This document shows positions 8,344 to 16,140 of a stretch of DNA of 64,000 nt, piece by piece; positions within the stretch are counted from its first letter, which is position 1; every line of letters starts with the position of its first letter. Origin of the DNA: Peterkaempfera sp044755465 (GTDB taxonomy: Bacteria > Actinomycetota > Actinomycetes > Streptomycetales > Streptomycetaceae); assembly GCF_044755465.1 (NCBI RefSeq), contig NZ_JBIVRB010000013.1, forward strand, positions 1-64,000, given 5' to 3'. Both the position numbers and the translations under genes were made by a program. The notes beneath the pieces are model-generated. The model had not been told where the DNA came from. It was given only the letters and a program-made list of their open reading frames with translations, and made no database searches.

Positions 8344-10084
8344 CCGCAGGAAGAAGCGACCGCGCCGGGAGCGGCCCGCAGCGCGGGCCGGACGGCTGGC
8401 GGTGGTGACGCCCTGGTACCCGTGCCCGCAGCGCCCGCATGCCGGGTCGTTCGTCCGGACCGCGACCGCCGCCGTGGCGGAACGATTCGCCTCGGTGGAG
8501 GTGCTCAACGGCGAGGACTGGCCGTCCGTCGGCGGCGAGCTGCGGCACGACCTGGTCCGCACCGCCTACGAGCGCCTGGCCGGACCGCCCGGCGCGGCCC
8601 GGGTACCGGTGCTGCCCGAGACCACCGCCGAGGGCTGGCGGCTGACCCGCGTCCCGGTGCCGGTGCGGCCCCCCGCCCCGTACGCCGAGTGGGCGCGCGC
8701 CCATGAGAGCGCGCTGCGGGCGGTGCTTCCCGGCGGCCGGATCGACGCCGATGTCGTCCACGGCCACACCGGCGTCTACGGCGGCTGGGCGGCCTGCCGA
8801 CTGGCCCGGCCGGGCGCGCGGGTGATCGTCACCGAGCATGCCTCCTTCCTGCCGAGCGTGCTGCGGCAGCCGGTCTCCCGGGAGCTGTACGGGGAGGTTG
8901 TGGAGCGGGCCGACGCTTTCCTCTGCGTCAGCCCCTGGCTGCGGGACCGGCTGGCGCAGTCCTTCCCGGAGTACGAGGAGAAGTTCCAGGTCGTACCGAA
9001 CGCGGTGGACCTGGCCGCCGTCCCGCAGCGGCCGGAACCCGTCCGGGAGCTGCGCCGCTGGCTGTTCGTCGGCAACCTGGCACCGGCCAAGGGCGTGCCG
9101 CTGCTGCTGACCGCGTTCGCGGCGGCGGTGGCGGACAACCCCCGGCTGGAACTGACCCTGGTCGGGCCCGGCAATGCCGAGGCCGTCCGGCGGCGGGCCG
9201 GTGAGCTGGGGATCGGCCATCAGGTGGTGGTGCACGGGCCGGTGGACCCGGCCGAGGTCTTCGGCCTCATGCACGACCACGATCTGCTGGTGCACCCGAG
9301 CAAGTTCGAGACCTTCGGGATGACGGTGGTCGAGGCGGTGGCCACCGGGATGCCGGTGCTGGTCACCCGCTGCGGCGGGCCGGAGCAGACCATGGCCGGT
9401 CTGGAGGGCGTGGCCGGGCGGCTGGTGGACGTCTCGGACGACCCGGGGGTGCTGCTCACCGGCTACCAGGAGCTGGCCGCCGCCGTCGACCGGCTGGACC
9501 CGGCGAAGGCGCGGGCGGCTGTCGAGCGGCGGTTCGGGTTGGCGGCGGTGGGGGAGCGGCTGGCTGAGGTTTACGCGGGTGCGGGTGCGGGGGCTGCGGC
9601 TGTGGCGGGCGGCGGTCTGCCGGATGAGGGTGCCGGGGAGCCGACCCGGCCCGGTGCGGTGGTGCTGCTGGCCCTGGGGGCCACCCGGCTGCGGGCCGTG
9701 GTGGAGGACGCCGCGTTCCTGGCCGAGCGGGGGGTGCCCGTGGTGGTGGCCGCCGGGCGGCGGGAGGTGGCGGAGGCCGCCGCCGAGGACCCCCGGGTCT
9801 GGGTGCTGCGGCTGCCCTCCGGCAGAGGCCCGCTGGGCCCCTGGCGGCTGTGGCGGGCGGCCCGGGGCGGGCTGCGCGGCCTGCTGGGCCGGGGCCCCCG
9901 GCCGCAGGTCGCCGAGGTGGTGGTCTGCGACGCCCCCGCCGTCGCCTTCGCCTGGCACCTGGCACGGGCCGAACCCGACCTGCCGCTGCGCTGGTGCGTG
10001 GAGCGGGCCGCCCACCCGGCGGGCCGGTCCCGGGCCGCCGTACCGGCCGACGCGCCCGCCGCCGCACCGGAGGCCGTCCGATGA
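8333..10084 (+). CDS. Two-domain glycosyltransferase with extra C-terminal domain
   Basis: The 583-residue protein has a GTG start preceded by GAGGAGG. Residues ~20-410 form a family 4 glycosyltransferase: VVTPWYPCPQRPHAGSF, DVVHGHTGVYGG, the donor site WLFVGNLAPAKGVPLLL, and the E-x7-E element in SKFETFGMTVVEAVATGMPV. Residues ~440-575 form a second domain (VVLLALGATRLRAVVEDAAF ... FAWHLARAEPDLPLRW). The product of the next gene resembles it in the same order. The C-terminal domain is therefore a fused paralogue of that protein. The gene overlaps the previous gene by 11 bases and the next one by ATGA. The second domain could be a partial glycosyltransferase Rossmann domain; its role is not known to me. 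Confidence 0.82.
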   Translation: MAADRRKKRPRRERPAARAGRLAVVTPWYPCPQRPHAGSFVRTATAAVAERFASVEVLNGEDWPSVGGELRHDLVRTAYERLAGPPGAARVPVLPETTAEGWRLTRVPVPVRPPAPYAEWARAHESALRAVLPGGRIDADVVHGHTGVYGGWAACRLARPGARVIVTEHASFLPSVLRQPVSRELYGEVVERADAFLCVSPWLRDRLAQSFPEYEEKFQVVPNAVDLAAVPQRPEPVRELRRWLFVGNLAPAKGVPLLLTAFAAAVADNPRLELTLVGPGNAEAVRRRAGELGIGHQVVVHGPVDPAEVFGLMHDHDLLVHPSKFETFGMTVVEAVATGMPVLVTRCGGPEQTMAGLEGVAGRLVDVSDDPGVLLTGYQELAAAVDRLDPAKARAAVERRFGLAAVGERLAEVYAGAGAGAAAVAGGGLPDEGAGEPTRPGAVVLLALGATRLRAVVEDAAFLAERGVPVVVAAGRREVAEAAAEDPRVWVLRLPSGRGPLGPWRLWRAARGGLRGLLGRGPRPQVAEVVVCDAPAVAFAWHLARAEPDLPLRWCVERAAHPAGRSRAAVPADAPAAAPEAVR

Positions 10085-10752
10085 GCCGCCGGGTACTGCT
10101 GCTGGCGCTCAACACCCGGCGGGTGGCGGCGGTCTGCGAGGACGCGGAGTTCCTGCTCGCCCGGGGCATCGGCGTCGACCTGCTCACCGTCAACCCGCTG
10201 CCGTGGGAGGCCGCCGGGCTGCCCGCCGCCGTGCGCAGCTGGTCGCTGCGCGAGGGCGAGGGCCGCCACCCGCTGCCGCGCATCGAACGGCTGCTGGTCT
10301 ACCGGCTGCCGCGCAAGGCCGTCGCCCTGCTGCGCGGCGCGGCCGAGCCGCACTACGCCCGACCCGACGTCGGCCGTGGTCTGGAGCTGGCGGTCGGCCT
10401 GGCGGCCCGCTGCCACGCCCGGCTCGCGGACGGCTTCCACCACCGCGTCTTCATCCGCGGCTACCGCGTGGTGCGCCCCTACCTGCTGTGGCGGGTCGCC
10501 CGCCGCGACCCCGGCCCGGAGCTGGTGACGGCGGCCACCGAGCGGGTGGTGGTCTATGACACGTACGCGGTGCCGACGGCCTGGCACCTGGGCCGCGCCC
10601 ACCCCCGGCTGGAGATCTGCCTCGGGCTGGACCGGGCCGGGTACGAGGACCTGCCGCCGGTCCTGGAGCCGTCCGCCGCTGAGCCGCCTGCTGCTGAGCC
10701 GCCTGCCGCTGAGCCGCCCGTGCCCGCCGCAGTACGGGAGGAGGCGGGATGA
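10081..10752 (+). CDS. Polysaccharide-locus protein of unknown function (glycosyltransferase-like N-domain)
   Basis: The 223-residue protein starts at ATG 10081, overlapping the preceding stop (ATGA). It begins RRVLLLALNTRRVAAVCEDA and ends in a repetitive PPAAEPPAAE tail. Two blocks match the C-terminal domain of the preceding glycosyltransferase: the LLLALN..R..AV.EDAEFL start and the TAWHLGRAHPRLEICLGLDR block. It may be the N-terminal Rossmann half of a GT-B enzyme without its donor domain, or an accessory subunit. It is followed by the ABC transporter permease with another ATGA overlap, so its expression is tied to export. I do not recognise a named family. Confidence 0.65.
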   Translation: MSRRVLLLALNTRRVAAVCEDAEFLLARGIGVDLLTVNPLPWEAAGLPAAVRSWSLREGEGRHPLPRIERLLVYRLPRKAVALLRGAAEPHYARPDVGRGLELAVGLAARCHARLADGFHHRVFIRGYRVVRPYLLWRVARRDPGPELVTAATERVVVYDTYAVPTAWHLGRAHPRLEICLGLDRAGYEDLPPVLEPSAAEPPAAEPPAAEPPVPAAVREEAG

Positions 10753-11642
10753 GCGAGACCGCGACCGGCGAGGCCGTGGCGGCGGCGGGCCCGGTACCCG
10801 TCCGGCGGCTGGAGCACCACCTGTTCCGCGCCCAGCGGGCCGGGCTGCCGCATCTGCCGACGTACCTGGCGCAGCTCTGGCAGCGCCGGCAGTTCGTCCA
10901 TGAGATGGCCCGCAGCACGCTGCGCGCCCAGAACTACACCAGCTTCTTCGGCCAGCTCTGGCTGGTGTTCAATCCGCTGCTGCTGGGCTGCGTCTACTAC
11001 GTGCTGGTGGACATCCTCGGCAATGGCACCCACGCCAGCGACTACTTCGCCAAGCTGCTGGCCGGGCTCTTCGTTTTCAACTTCTTCTCCGGTTGCCTGG
11101 GCCAGTGCGCCGGTTCGGTGATCGGCAGCAGCCGGTTGATCATGAACAGCTCGTTCCCCCGGCTGCTGCTGCCGGTCACCCAGATCGTCATCGCCTTCAT
11201 GCGGTTCCTGCCCTCGATGGTGGTCTTCCTGGTGGTGCACGAGGTGGAGGGCCTGCCGTGGACCTGGACCATGCTCTGGGGGCTGCCGGCCTTCGTCTGC
11301 GTGGCGCTGTTCGGGGCCGGGCTGGGCTTTCTGACCGCGACCGTACAGGTGTACTGCCGGGACTTCGCCAACTTCCTGCCGTACATGATCAGGATCTGGC
11401 TGTTCTTGTCACCGGTGCTCTGGGCGCTGGAGGACCAGCTGGCCAAGGGCGGCCGCAAGGCCCTGCTGATCTCGGCCAATCCGCTGTCGCCGATGATCGG
11501 GACCTGGGGCGACGCGCTGGTACGCGGCCGCTTCGAGCACCCCGAGTGGCTGCTCCAGGGCGGCTGCTGGGGGCTGGGCGCGTTCCTGCTCGGCTCGCTG
11601 GTCTTCATGTGGAGGGAGCGTGAGTTCGCTGTCCGCCTCTGA
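10749..11642 (+). CDS. ABC-2 type polysaccharide export permease (Wzm/TagG-like)
   Basis: The 297-residue membrane protein has about six hydrophobic segments, starting with FGQLWLVFNPLLLGCVYYVL and including FVFNFFSGCLGQ, LPVTQIVIAFMRFLPSMVVF and an IRIWLFLSPVLW segment. The NYTSFFGQLWLVFNPLLL amphipathic-to-membrane junction is typical of the ABC-2 permeases that move lipid-linked glycans or teichoic acids across the membrane. It overlaps the previous gene by ATGA and the ATPase gene by 23 bases. With the ATPase it forms the exporter for the polymer made by the surrounding transferases; undecaprenyl-linked glycan is the expected substrate (inference). Confidence 0.9.
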   Translation: MSETATGEAVAAAGPVPVRRLEHHLFRAQRAGLPHLPTYLAQLWQRRQFVHEMARSTLRAQNYTSFFGQLWLVFNPLLLGCVYYVLVDILGNGTHASDYFAKLLAGLFVFNFFSGCLGQCAGSVIGSSRLIMNSSFPRLLLPVTQIVIAFMRFLPSMVVFLVVHEVEGLPWTWTMLWGLPAFVCVALFGAGLGFLTATVQVYCRDFANFLPYMIRIWLFLSPVLWALEDQLAKGGRKALLISANPLSPMIGTWGDALVRGRFEHPEWLLQGGCWGLGAFLLGSLVFMWREREFAVRL

Positions 11643-12465
11643 GACGGTCGCCGCCGGCCCCGGGCCGGCCGCGCCCGAGCCGCCCGGCCCCGCACCCGCG
11701 TGGTCGGTACGGGTCCGCGATGTCCACATCACCTACCGGGTGCCGCGCGACCCGCGCGCCAACACCCTGCGCTACCGGCTCACCCGGCCGGGCCGCCGCC
11801 AGGACCTGGTGCGCGAGGTCGAGGCGCTGCGCGGCGTCAGCCTGGAGGTCGCGCACGGCTCGGTGCTCGGCGTGGTGGGCGCCAACGGCGCCGGCAAGTC
11901 CACCCTGATGCGGGCGGTCGCCGGCATCCTGCCGCCCAGCAACGGCGAGATCGAGGTGCACGGCCGGATCAGCACCCTGCTGGCGCTGGGCGTCGGCTTC
12001 AACGGCAACCTCAGCGGCCGGGAGAACGTGGTGCTCGGCGGCCTGGCCGCCGGGCTGAGCCGCCGCCAGATCGCAGAACGATATGAGCAGATCGCCGCCT
12101 GGGCCGACCTCGGGGACTTCATCGACATGCCGATGAAGACCTACTCCTCCGGCATGTACGGGCGGCTGGCGTTCGCCGTCTCCACCCACATGGAGCCCGA
12201 CGTGCTGCTGATCGACGAGGCGCTGTCCGCCGGGGACGCCAAGTTCAAGCGCAAGTCGTACGACAAGATCCGCGAACTGGTGGACCAGGCCCGCACCATC
12301 TTCCTGGTCAGCCACGCCGTCGGCACCATCCGCGAACTGTGCGACGACTGCGTCTGGCTGCACCGGGGCCGGATCATGATGCGCGGCGACCCGACGCAGG
12401 TCACCGCCGCCTACATCGAGTTCCAGGAGGTCGGCGAGGACGCCGTGGTCATGGAGGACGTATGA
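11620..12465 (+). CDS. ABC transporter ATP-binding protein (Wzt/TagH-like)
   Basis: The 281-residue ATPase has Walker A GANGAGKST (~87-95), the Q-loop region, the signature YSSGMYGRLAFAV (the SSGM variant common in polysaccharide exporters), Walker B DVLLIDEALSAGD and the H-loop VSHAVG. An N-terminal ~35-residue Pro/Ala-rich segment precedes the domain. The protein ends soon after the ATPase domain, so it lacks the C-terminal carbohydrate-binding domain of Wzt proteins that recognise capped O-antigens. Export may therefore be coupled to synthesis rather than to a chain-end cap. The GTG start lies inside the end of the permease gene; the gene is followed by a glycosyltransferase through an ATGA overlap. 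Confidence 0.92.
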   Translation: MSSLSASETVAAGPGPAAPEPPGPAPAWSVRVRDVHITYRVPRDPRANTLRYRLTRPGRRQDLVREVEALRGVSLEVAHGSVLGVVGANGAGKSTLMRAVAGILPPSNGEIEVHGRISTLLALGVGFNGNLSGRENVVLGGLAAGLSRRQIAERYEQIAAWADLGDFIDMPMKTYSSGMYGRLAFAVSTHMEPDVLLIDEALSAGDAKFKRKSYDKIRELVDQARTIFLVSHAVGTIRELCDDCVWLHRGRIMMRGDPTQVTAAYIEFQEVGEDAVVMEDV

Positions 12466-13667
12466 GCCGCCCCGCAGCCCACCACGGCGCCGACCGGCCC
12501 GCCGCCCTGCACGCGCCGGTCGACGTCTCCGTGGTCACCAGCGGCCACCACGTCGCCGACGCCCGGCTGCACCGGCACTGCGCCGCGCTGCGCCGCGCCG
12601 GGCTGACCGTGGAGGTGCTGGCCCGGGGCCGCCCGGCCGACGCGCCCCCCGGCGTGGACTTCCGGCCGATCGGGTCCGGCGGGCTCGGCCGCCGCGCCCT
12701 GCACGCCCTGCTGCTGCCCGCCCGAGCACGCGGCCCGGTGCTGCTCACCCTCGACCCCGACCTGGTGCCCGCCGCCCGGCTGCGCCGCGCCCTGCACGGG
12801 CTGCCCGGCCTGCCCGCACTGCCCGGCGGCGGCCGACTGCTGGTCGTCGACGTCCACGAGGACTACCAGGCGCTGCTGCGCGATCGCGCCTGGGCGCGCG
12901 GCGCCGTCGGGGCCGCCGCCCGCTGCTGGGCGCACACCGCCACCCGGCTCAGCCGGCGCGCCGATCTGACGGTGGTCGCGGACGAGCACGTACCGCCGCA
13001 TGACGCGGCGCACCGCATGGTGGTCCGCAACCTGCCCGACTTCCGGCTGCTGCCCGCCCCCCAGCCGCCCGGCCCGGTGCCGCGCGCGCTCTACGTGGGG
13101 GACGTACGCGGCAGCCGCGGCCTGTGGACGATGCTCGCCGCCGCCGAGGCCGCCCCCGGCTGGCAGCTGGACCTGGTGGGCCCGGTCGCCGTCGCCGACC
13201 GCGACCGGCTGCGGGAGTGGCAGCGGACCAGCCCGGCCGCCGACCGGGTCCGCCTGCACGGCCGGATGCCGCCCCGGGCCGCCTGGCGGCTGGCCGAGGG
13301 CGCCTGGGCGGGGCTGGCCCTGCTGGAGCCCACCCGGGCCTTCGTGGACTGCATACCGTCCAAGGTCTACGAGTACCTGGCGTGCGGCCTGCCGGTGCTC
13401 AGCACCCCGCTGCCGCGCGCCGCCGGGCTGGTCCGCGAGCGCGGCGCGGGCACGGTCGCGGCGGACGCGGCGCAGGCCGGGCGGGTGCTCACCGGCTGGG
13501 CGGGCCCGCAGCGCGCCGCGTACGACCGCTGCCGGGCGGGGGCGGTGCGCTGGTCCGAGGAGCACCAGCACGCCGCCAACCCGTACGACGCGCTGGCCGG
13601 CGCGGTGGCCGCACTGCTGGCCGCCGCCCGGCTGCACCCGCTGCCCGACCCGGCCGAGGCCGCCTGA
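12462..13667 (+). CDS. GT4-like glycosyltransferase
   Basis: The 401-residue protein starts at ATG 12462, overlapping the ATPase stop. The N-terminal half (DVSVVTSGHHVADARLHRHC) and the donor half (ALYVGDVRGSRGLWTMLAA, then IPSKVYEYLACGLPVLSTPL) give a GT-B layout close to the first two glycosyltransferases of the locus. DVHEDYQALLRD replaces the DAHE segment of its paralogues. It is the last gene of an unbroken run of coupled genes beginning at 6955 (three glycosyltransferase-type genes, the permease and the ATPase). It probably adds a late sugar; the substrate is unknown. Confidence 0.85.
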   Translation: MSRPAAHHGADRPAALHAPVDVSVVTSGHHVADARLHRHCAALRRAGLTVEVLARGRPADAPPGVDFRPIGSGGLGRRALHALLLPARARGPVLLTLDPDLVPAARLRRALHGLPGLPALPGGGRLLVVDVHEDYQALLRDRAWARGAVGAAARCWAHTATRLSRRADLTVVADEHVPPHDAAHRMVVRNLPDFRLLPAPQPPGPVPRALYVGDVRGSRGLWTMLAAAEAAPGWQLDLVGPVAVADRDRLREWQRTSPAADRVRLHGRMPPRAAWRLAEGAWAGLALLEPTRAFVDCIPSKVYEYLACGLPVLSTPLPRAAGLVRERGAGTVAADAAQAGRVLTGWAGPQRAAYDRCRAGAVRWSEEHQHAANPYDALAGAVAALLAAARLHPLPDPAEAA

Positions 13668-13689
13668 CGGCCCCGACCGGCCATGACCC

Positions 13690-13726
13690 GACCCTGAGTC
13701 CCCGACCCTGAGCCCCTGACCCTGAG
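13690..13726 (+). repeat. Three GACCCTGAG repeats, 14-bp spacing
   Basis: GACCCTGAG occurs at 13690, 13704 and 13718 at a regular 14-bp spacing, between the glycosyltransferase stop and the aminotransferase relic. This is non-coding and could mark a slippage or recombination scar. Confidence 0.7.
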
Positions 13727-13751
13727 CGACGACACGACGGAGGTGGCCGCG

Positions 13752-13826
13752 ATGCGCGGGCGAGACGAACAGCTGATCCCGGCGGCCCGGCCGACCGGCG
13801 CCGGAGCACGAGGAGACCGCCGATGA
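13752..13826 (+). pseudogene. 5' relic of a DegT aminotransferase gene, now a 24-codon ORF
   Basis: A GGAGGTGGCCGCG ribosome site and ATG open a 24-codon frame beginning MRGRDEQLIPAARP. The intact aminotransferase at 5660 begins MRGRNEELIPAARP, with 12 of 14 residues identical and similar bases upstream as well. After codon 14 the similarity stops. The frame ends at TGA 13824-13826, overlapping the ATG of the oxidoreductase gene. It is best read as what is left after deletion of most of a second aminotransferase gene, now acting as a translated leader coupled to the next gene. Confidence 0.75.
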
Positions 13827-14899
13827 ACGCCACCGCCCCCGCCGGGGCCACCGGGCGCCGTACGCTGCGGGCCGGACTGATCGGCCTGGGCGCCATGGGC
13901 CGCAACCACGCACGGGTGCTGCGCGAGCTGGACGGCGTGCAGCTGGTCGCCGCCGTCGACCCGGGCGGCGACCGCAGCGGCGCGGCACGCGGTGTGCCGG
14001 TGCTGCACACCGTGGCCGAGCTGATCGCGATGGGCGTCGACTACGCCGTGGTCGCCTGCCCGACCGCCCACCACGAGGAGGTCGGCCTGGAGCTGGCCGC
14101 CAACGGCGTCTGCGCGCTGATCGAGAAGCCGCTCGCCCACTCGGTGGCCGCCGCCCAGCGGCTGGTGGACGCCTTCGAGGCACGCGGCCTGGTGGCCGGG
14201 GTCGGCCACATCGAGCGGTTCAACCCGGCGCTGCTGAGCCTGCGGGCCCGGCTGGAGACCGGCGAGCTGGGGGAGGTCTTCCAGGTGGTGACCCGCCGCC
14301 AGGGCCCCTTCCCGCACCGGATCGCGGACGTCGGCGTGGTCAAGGACCTGGCCACCCATGACATCGACCTCACCGCCTGGGTCACCGGCCAGGAGTACAC
14401 CTCAGTCGCCGCCCGCACGGTGAGCAAGAGCGGCCGCCCGCACGAGGACATGGTCGCGGTGGTCGGTGAGCTGGCGGACGGCACGGTCGTCAGCCACCTG
14501 GTCAACTGGCTGAGCCCGCTCAAGGAGCGCTTCGCGGCGGTCACCGGCTCGCACGGCTGCTTCATCGCGGACACCCTCACCGCCGACCTCACCTTCTACG
14601 CCAACGGCGCGCTCACCACCGAGTGGGAGGCGCTGCGGGCCTTCCGGGGGGTCGCGGAGGGCGACATGGTCCGCTACGCCATCCCCAAGCGGGAGCCGCT
14701 GCTGGTGGAGCACGAGCGGTTCCGGGACGCGGTCGAGGGCAAGCCCGGCGAGATCGTGACGCTGCGCCAGGGGCTGCGGACCGTGGAGGTGTCGGCGGCG
14801 GTGCTGGAGTCGGCGGAGCAGCGCAGCACGGTCGCCGTCCGCCCGTCGGAGGGCACGCCCGACCGGGCCCGCATCCCGGAGGAGCCCCAGCCCGCCTGA
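13823..14899 (+). CDS. Gfo/Idh/MocA family sugar dehydrogenase
   Basis: The 358-residue NAD(P)-dependent oxidoreductase has the Rossmann motif GLIGLGAMGRNHARVL near residue 19 and the catalytic EKPLAHS lysine segment near 95. The C-terminal half is the alpha/beta domain that binds the sugar, with GHIERFNPA and DLATHDIDL. The family oxidises or reduces sugar hydroxyls. In this locus it fits the 3-dehydrogenation of a UDP-N-acetyl-hexosaminuronate (WbpB/WlbA role), feeding the aminotransferase (inference). It is translationally coupled to the relic ORF. AGGAGACC lies upstream of the ATG. Confidence 0.88.
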   Translation: MNATAPAGATGRRTLRAGLIGLGAMGRNHARVLRELDGVQLVAAVDPGGDRSGAARGVPVLHTVAELIAMGVDYAVVACPTAHHEEVGLELAANGVCALIEKPLAHSVAAAQRLVDAFEARGLVAGVGHIERFNPALLSLRARLETGELGEVFQVVTRRQGPFPHRIADVGVVKDLATHDIDLTAWVTGQEYTSVAARTVSKSGRPHEDMVAVVGELADGTVVSHLVNWLSPLKERFAAVTGSHGCFIADTLTADLTFYANGALTTEWEALRAFRGVAEGDMVRYAIPKREPLLVEHERFRDAVEGKPGEIVTLRQGLRTVEVSAAVLESAEQRSTVAVRPSEGTPDRARIPEEPQPA

Positions 14900-14971
14900 G
14901 CGCCTGAGCGCCGACCGGCCCGGAGCCGCCCTGAAGCACCCCGTCAGACCCCCCGTACCTGGAGGACAGCG

Positions 14972-16096
14972 ATGGACGCCCGCGATCTCACCCCGCAGGT
15001 CCTGGCCGAGCTGCGCGCCCCGCGCCGCTATCCCGCCGTCTCGCTCACCATGCCGACCCACCGCCGCGAGCCGGGACACGTCCAGGACCCGGTGCGGCTG
15101 CGCAACCTGGCCGCCGAGGCCGTCCGCCGCCTGGACGAGGACCCCCGGGTGTCCCGGCAGGACCGGATGGACCTGCGCGCCCAGCTGGACCGGGCCGTCA
15201 CCGAGGTGGACCTGCGGCAGGCCCAGGACGGCCTGGTGATCTTCGTCAGCGCCGCAGAGCACCAGGTCTGGTACGTGCCGTACGAGGTCCCCGAGCGGGT
15301 GGTGCTCAGCGACTCGTACCTCACCCGCAACCTGGTGTCGGCCCACGCCCACGCCCAGCCGTACTGGGTGCTCGCGGTCTCCGCCGACCGGGCGACGCTG
15401 TGGAGCGGCGCGGGCGAGACCCTGGAGCAGCAGGAGGGCCGGGGCTTCCCGGTGGTCCGGCCCCAGGACCGCAACTTCGACGCCGAACGCCAGGAGCGGA
15501 CCGGGGACACCCCCAGCACCTTCAACGAGGAGGAGACCCGGGCCTTCCTGCGCACGGTGGACACCGCGCTCGGCCAGGTGCTGGCGGAGCGGCCCCGGCC
15601 GTTCTTCCTGGTCGGGCTGGCCCCCGCGCTGGCACTGCTGACGGAGACCGGCAGCGCCGCGACCGCCGCCGCCGGGCGGCTGGTGGAGGGCGGTCTGATC
15701 GACGGCCCCGGCCACGCCCTGCTGGACGCGCTGCGGCCGGTCCTCGACGCCCACCTGGGCGAGCGGCAGCGGCAGGCGGCCGAGCGGCTGGACGAGGCGG
15801 CCGGGCGGCGCCGGTTCGCCGCCGGGCTCGACGAGGTGTGGGGCAGCGTCAGCGAGGCTCGGGCCGGGCTGGTCGTGGTGGAGGAGCACTACCGGGAGAC
15901 GGTCCGGGTCAGTGACGGGCACCTGGCCCCGGTCCCGGCCGAGGAGGAGGCGGCGGCCGTGGCCGAGCCGGAGGTCCGGGACGACATCGTGGACGAGATC
16001 GTGGAGCGGGCGCTCGCCACCGGCAGCGACATCGCCTTCGTACCGGACGACTCGCTGGCCGGCCACGGCCGGATCGCCGCCGCCCTGCGGCACTGA
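14972..16096 (+). CDS. baeRF-type (archaeo-eukaryotic release factor-like) protein
   Basis: The 374-residue soluble protein resembles the bacterial archaeo-eukaryotic release factor superfamily (baeRF family 3, often annotated hypothetical). Markers are YPAVSLTMPTHRREPG, VIFVSAAEHQVWYVPYEVPE, VLAVSADRATLWSGAGETLE and PFFLVGLAPALALL, and a late TGSDIAFVPDDSLAGHGRIA segment typical of an eRF1 domain-3 or L7Ae-like fold. It lacks the GGQ peptide-release motif. A GGAGG sequence precedes the ATG. Its place inside a polysaccharide locus is unexplained; family members have been proposed to act on stalled ribosomes, but that is inference. Confidence 0.7.
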   Translation: MDARDLTPQVLAELRAPRRYPAVSLTMPTHRREPGHVQDPVRLRNLAAEAVRRLDEDPRVSRQDRMDLRAQLDRAVTEVDLRQAQDGLVIFVSAAEHQVWYVPYEVPERVVLSDSYLTRNLVSAHAHAQPYWVLAVSADRATLWSGAGETLEQQEGRGFPVVRPQDRNFDAERQERTGDTPSTFNEEETRAFLRTVDTALGQVLAERPRPFFLVGLAPALALLTETGSAATAAAGRLVEGGLIDGPGHALLDALRPVLDAHLGERQRQAAERLDEAAGRRRFAAGLDEVWGSVSEARAGLVVVEEHYRETVRVSDGHLAPVPAEEEAAAVAEPEVRDDIVDEIVERALATGSDIAFVPDDSLAGHGRIAAALRH

Positions 16097-16111
16097 GCCA
16101 CGGCCCGGCCC

Positions 16112-16140
16112 GGCCGAGCGCTGCTCAGCAGCGTTCGGCC
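16112..16140. terminator. Bidirectional hairpin centred on a stop codon
   Basis: Two 14-base arms (GGCCGAGCGCTGCT and AGCAGCGTTCGGCC, one G-T pair) flank a single central base. The centre is the stop codon of the minus-strand epimerase gene, and the hairpin lies 16 bases after the stop of the convergent baeRF gene. It probably ends transcription from both sides. Confidence 0.75.
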
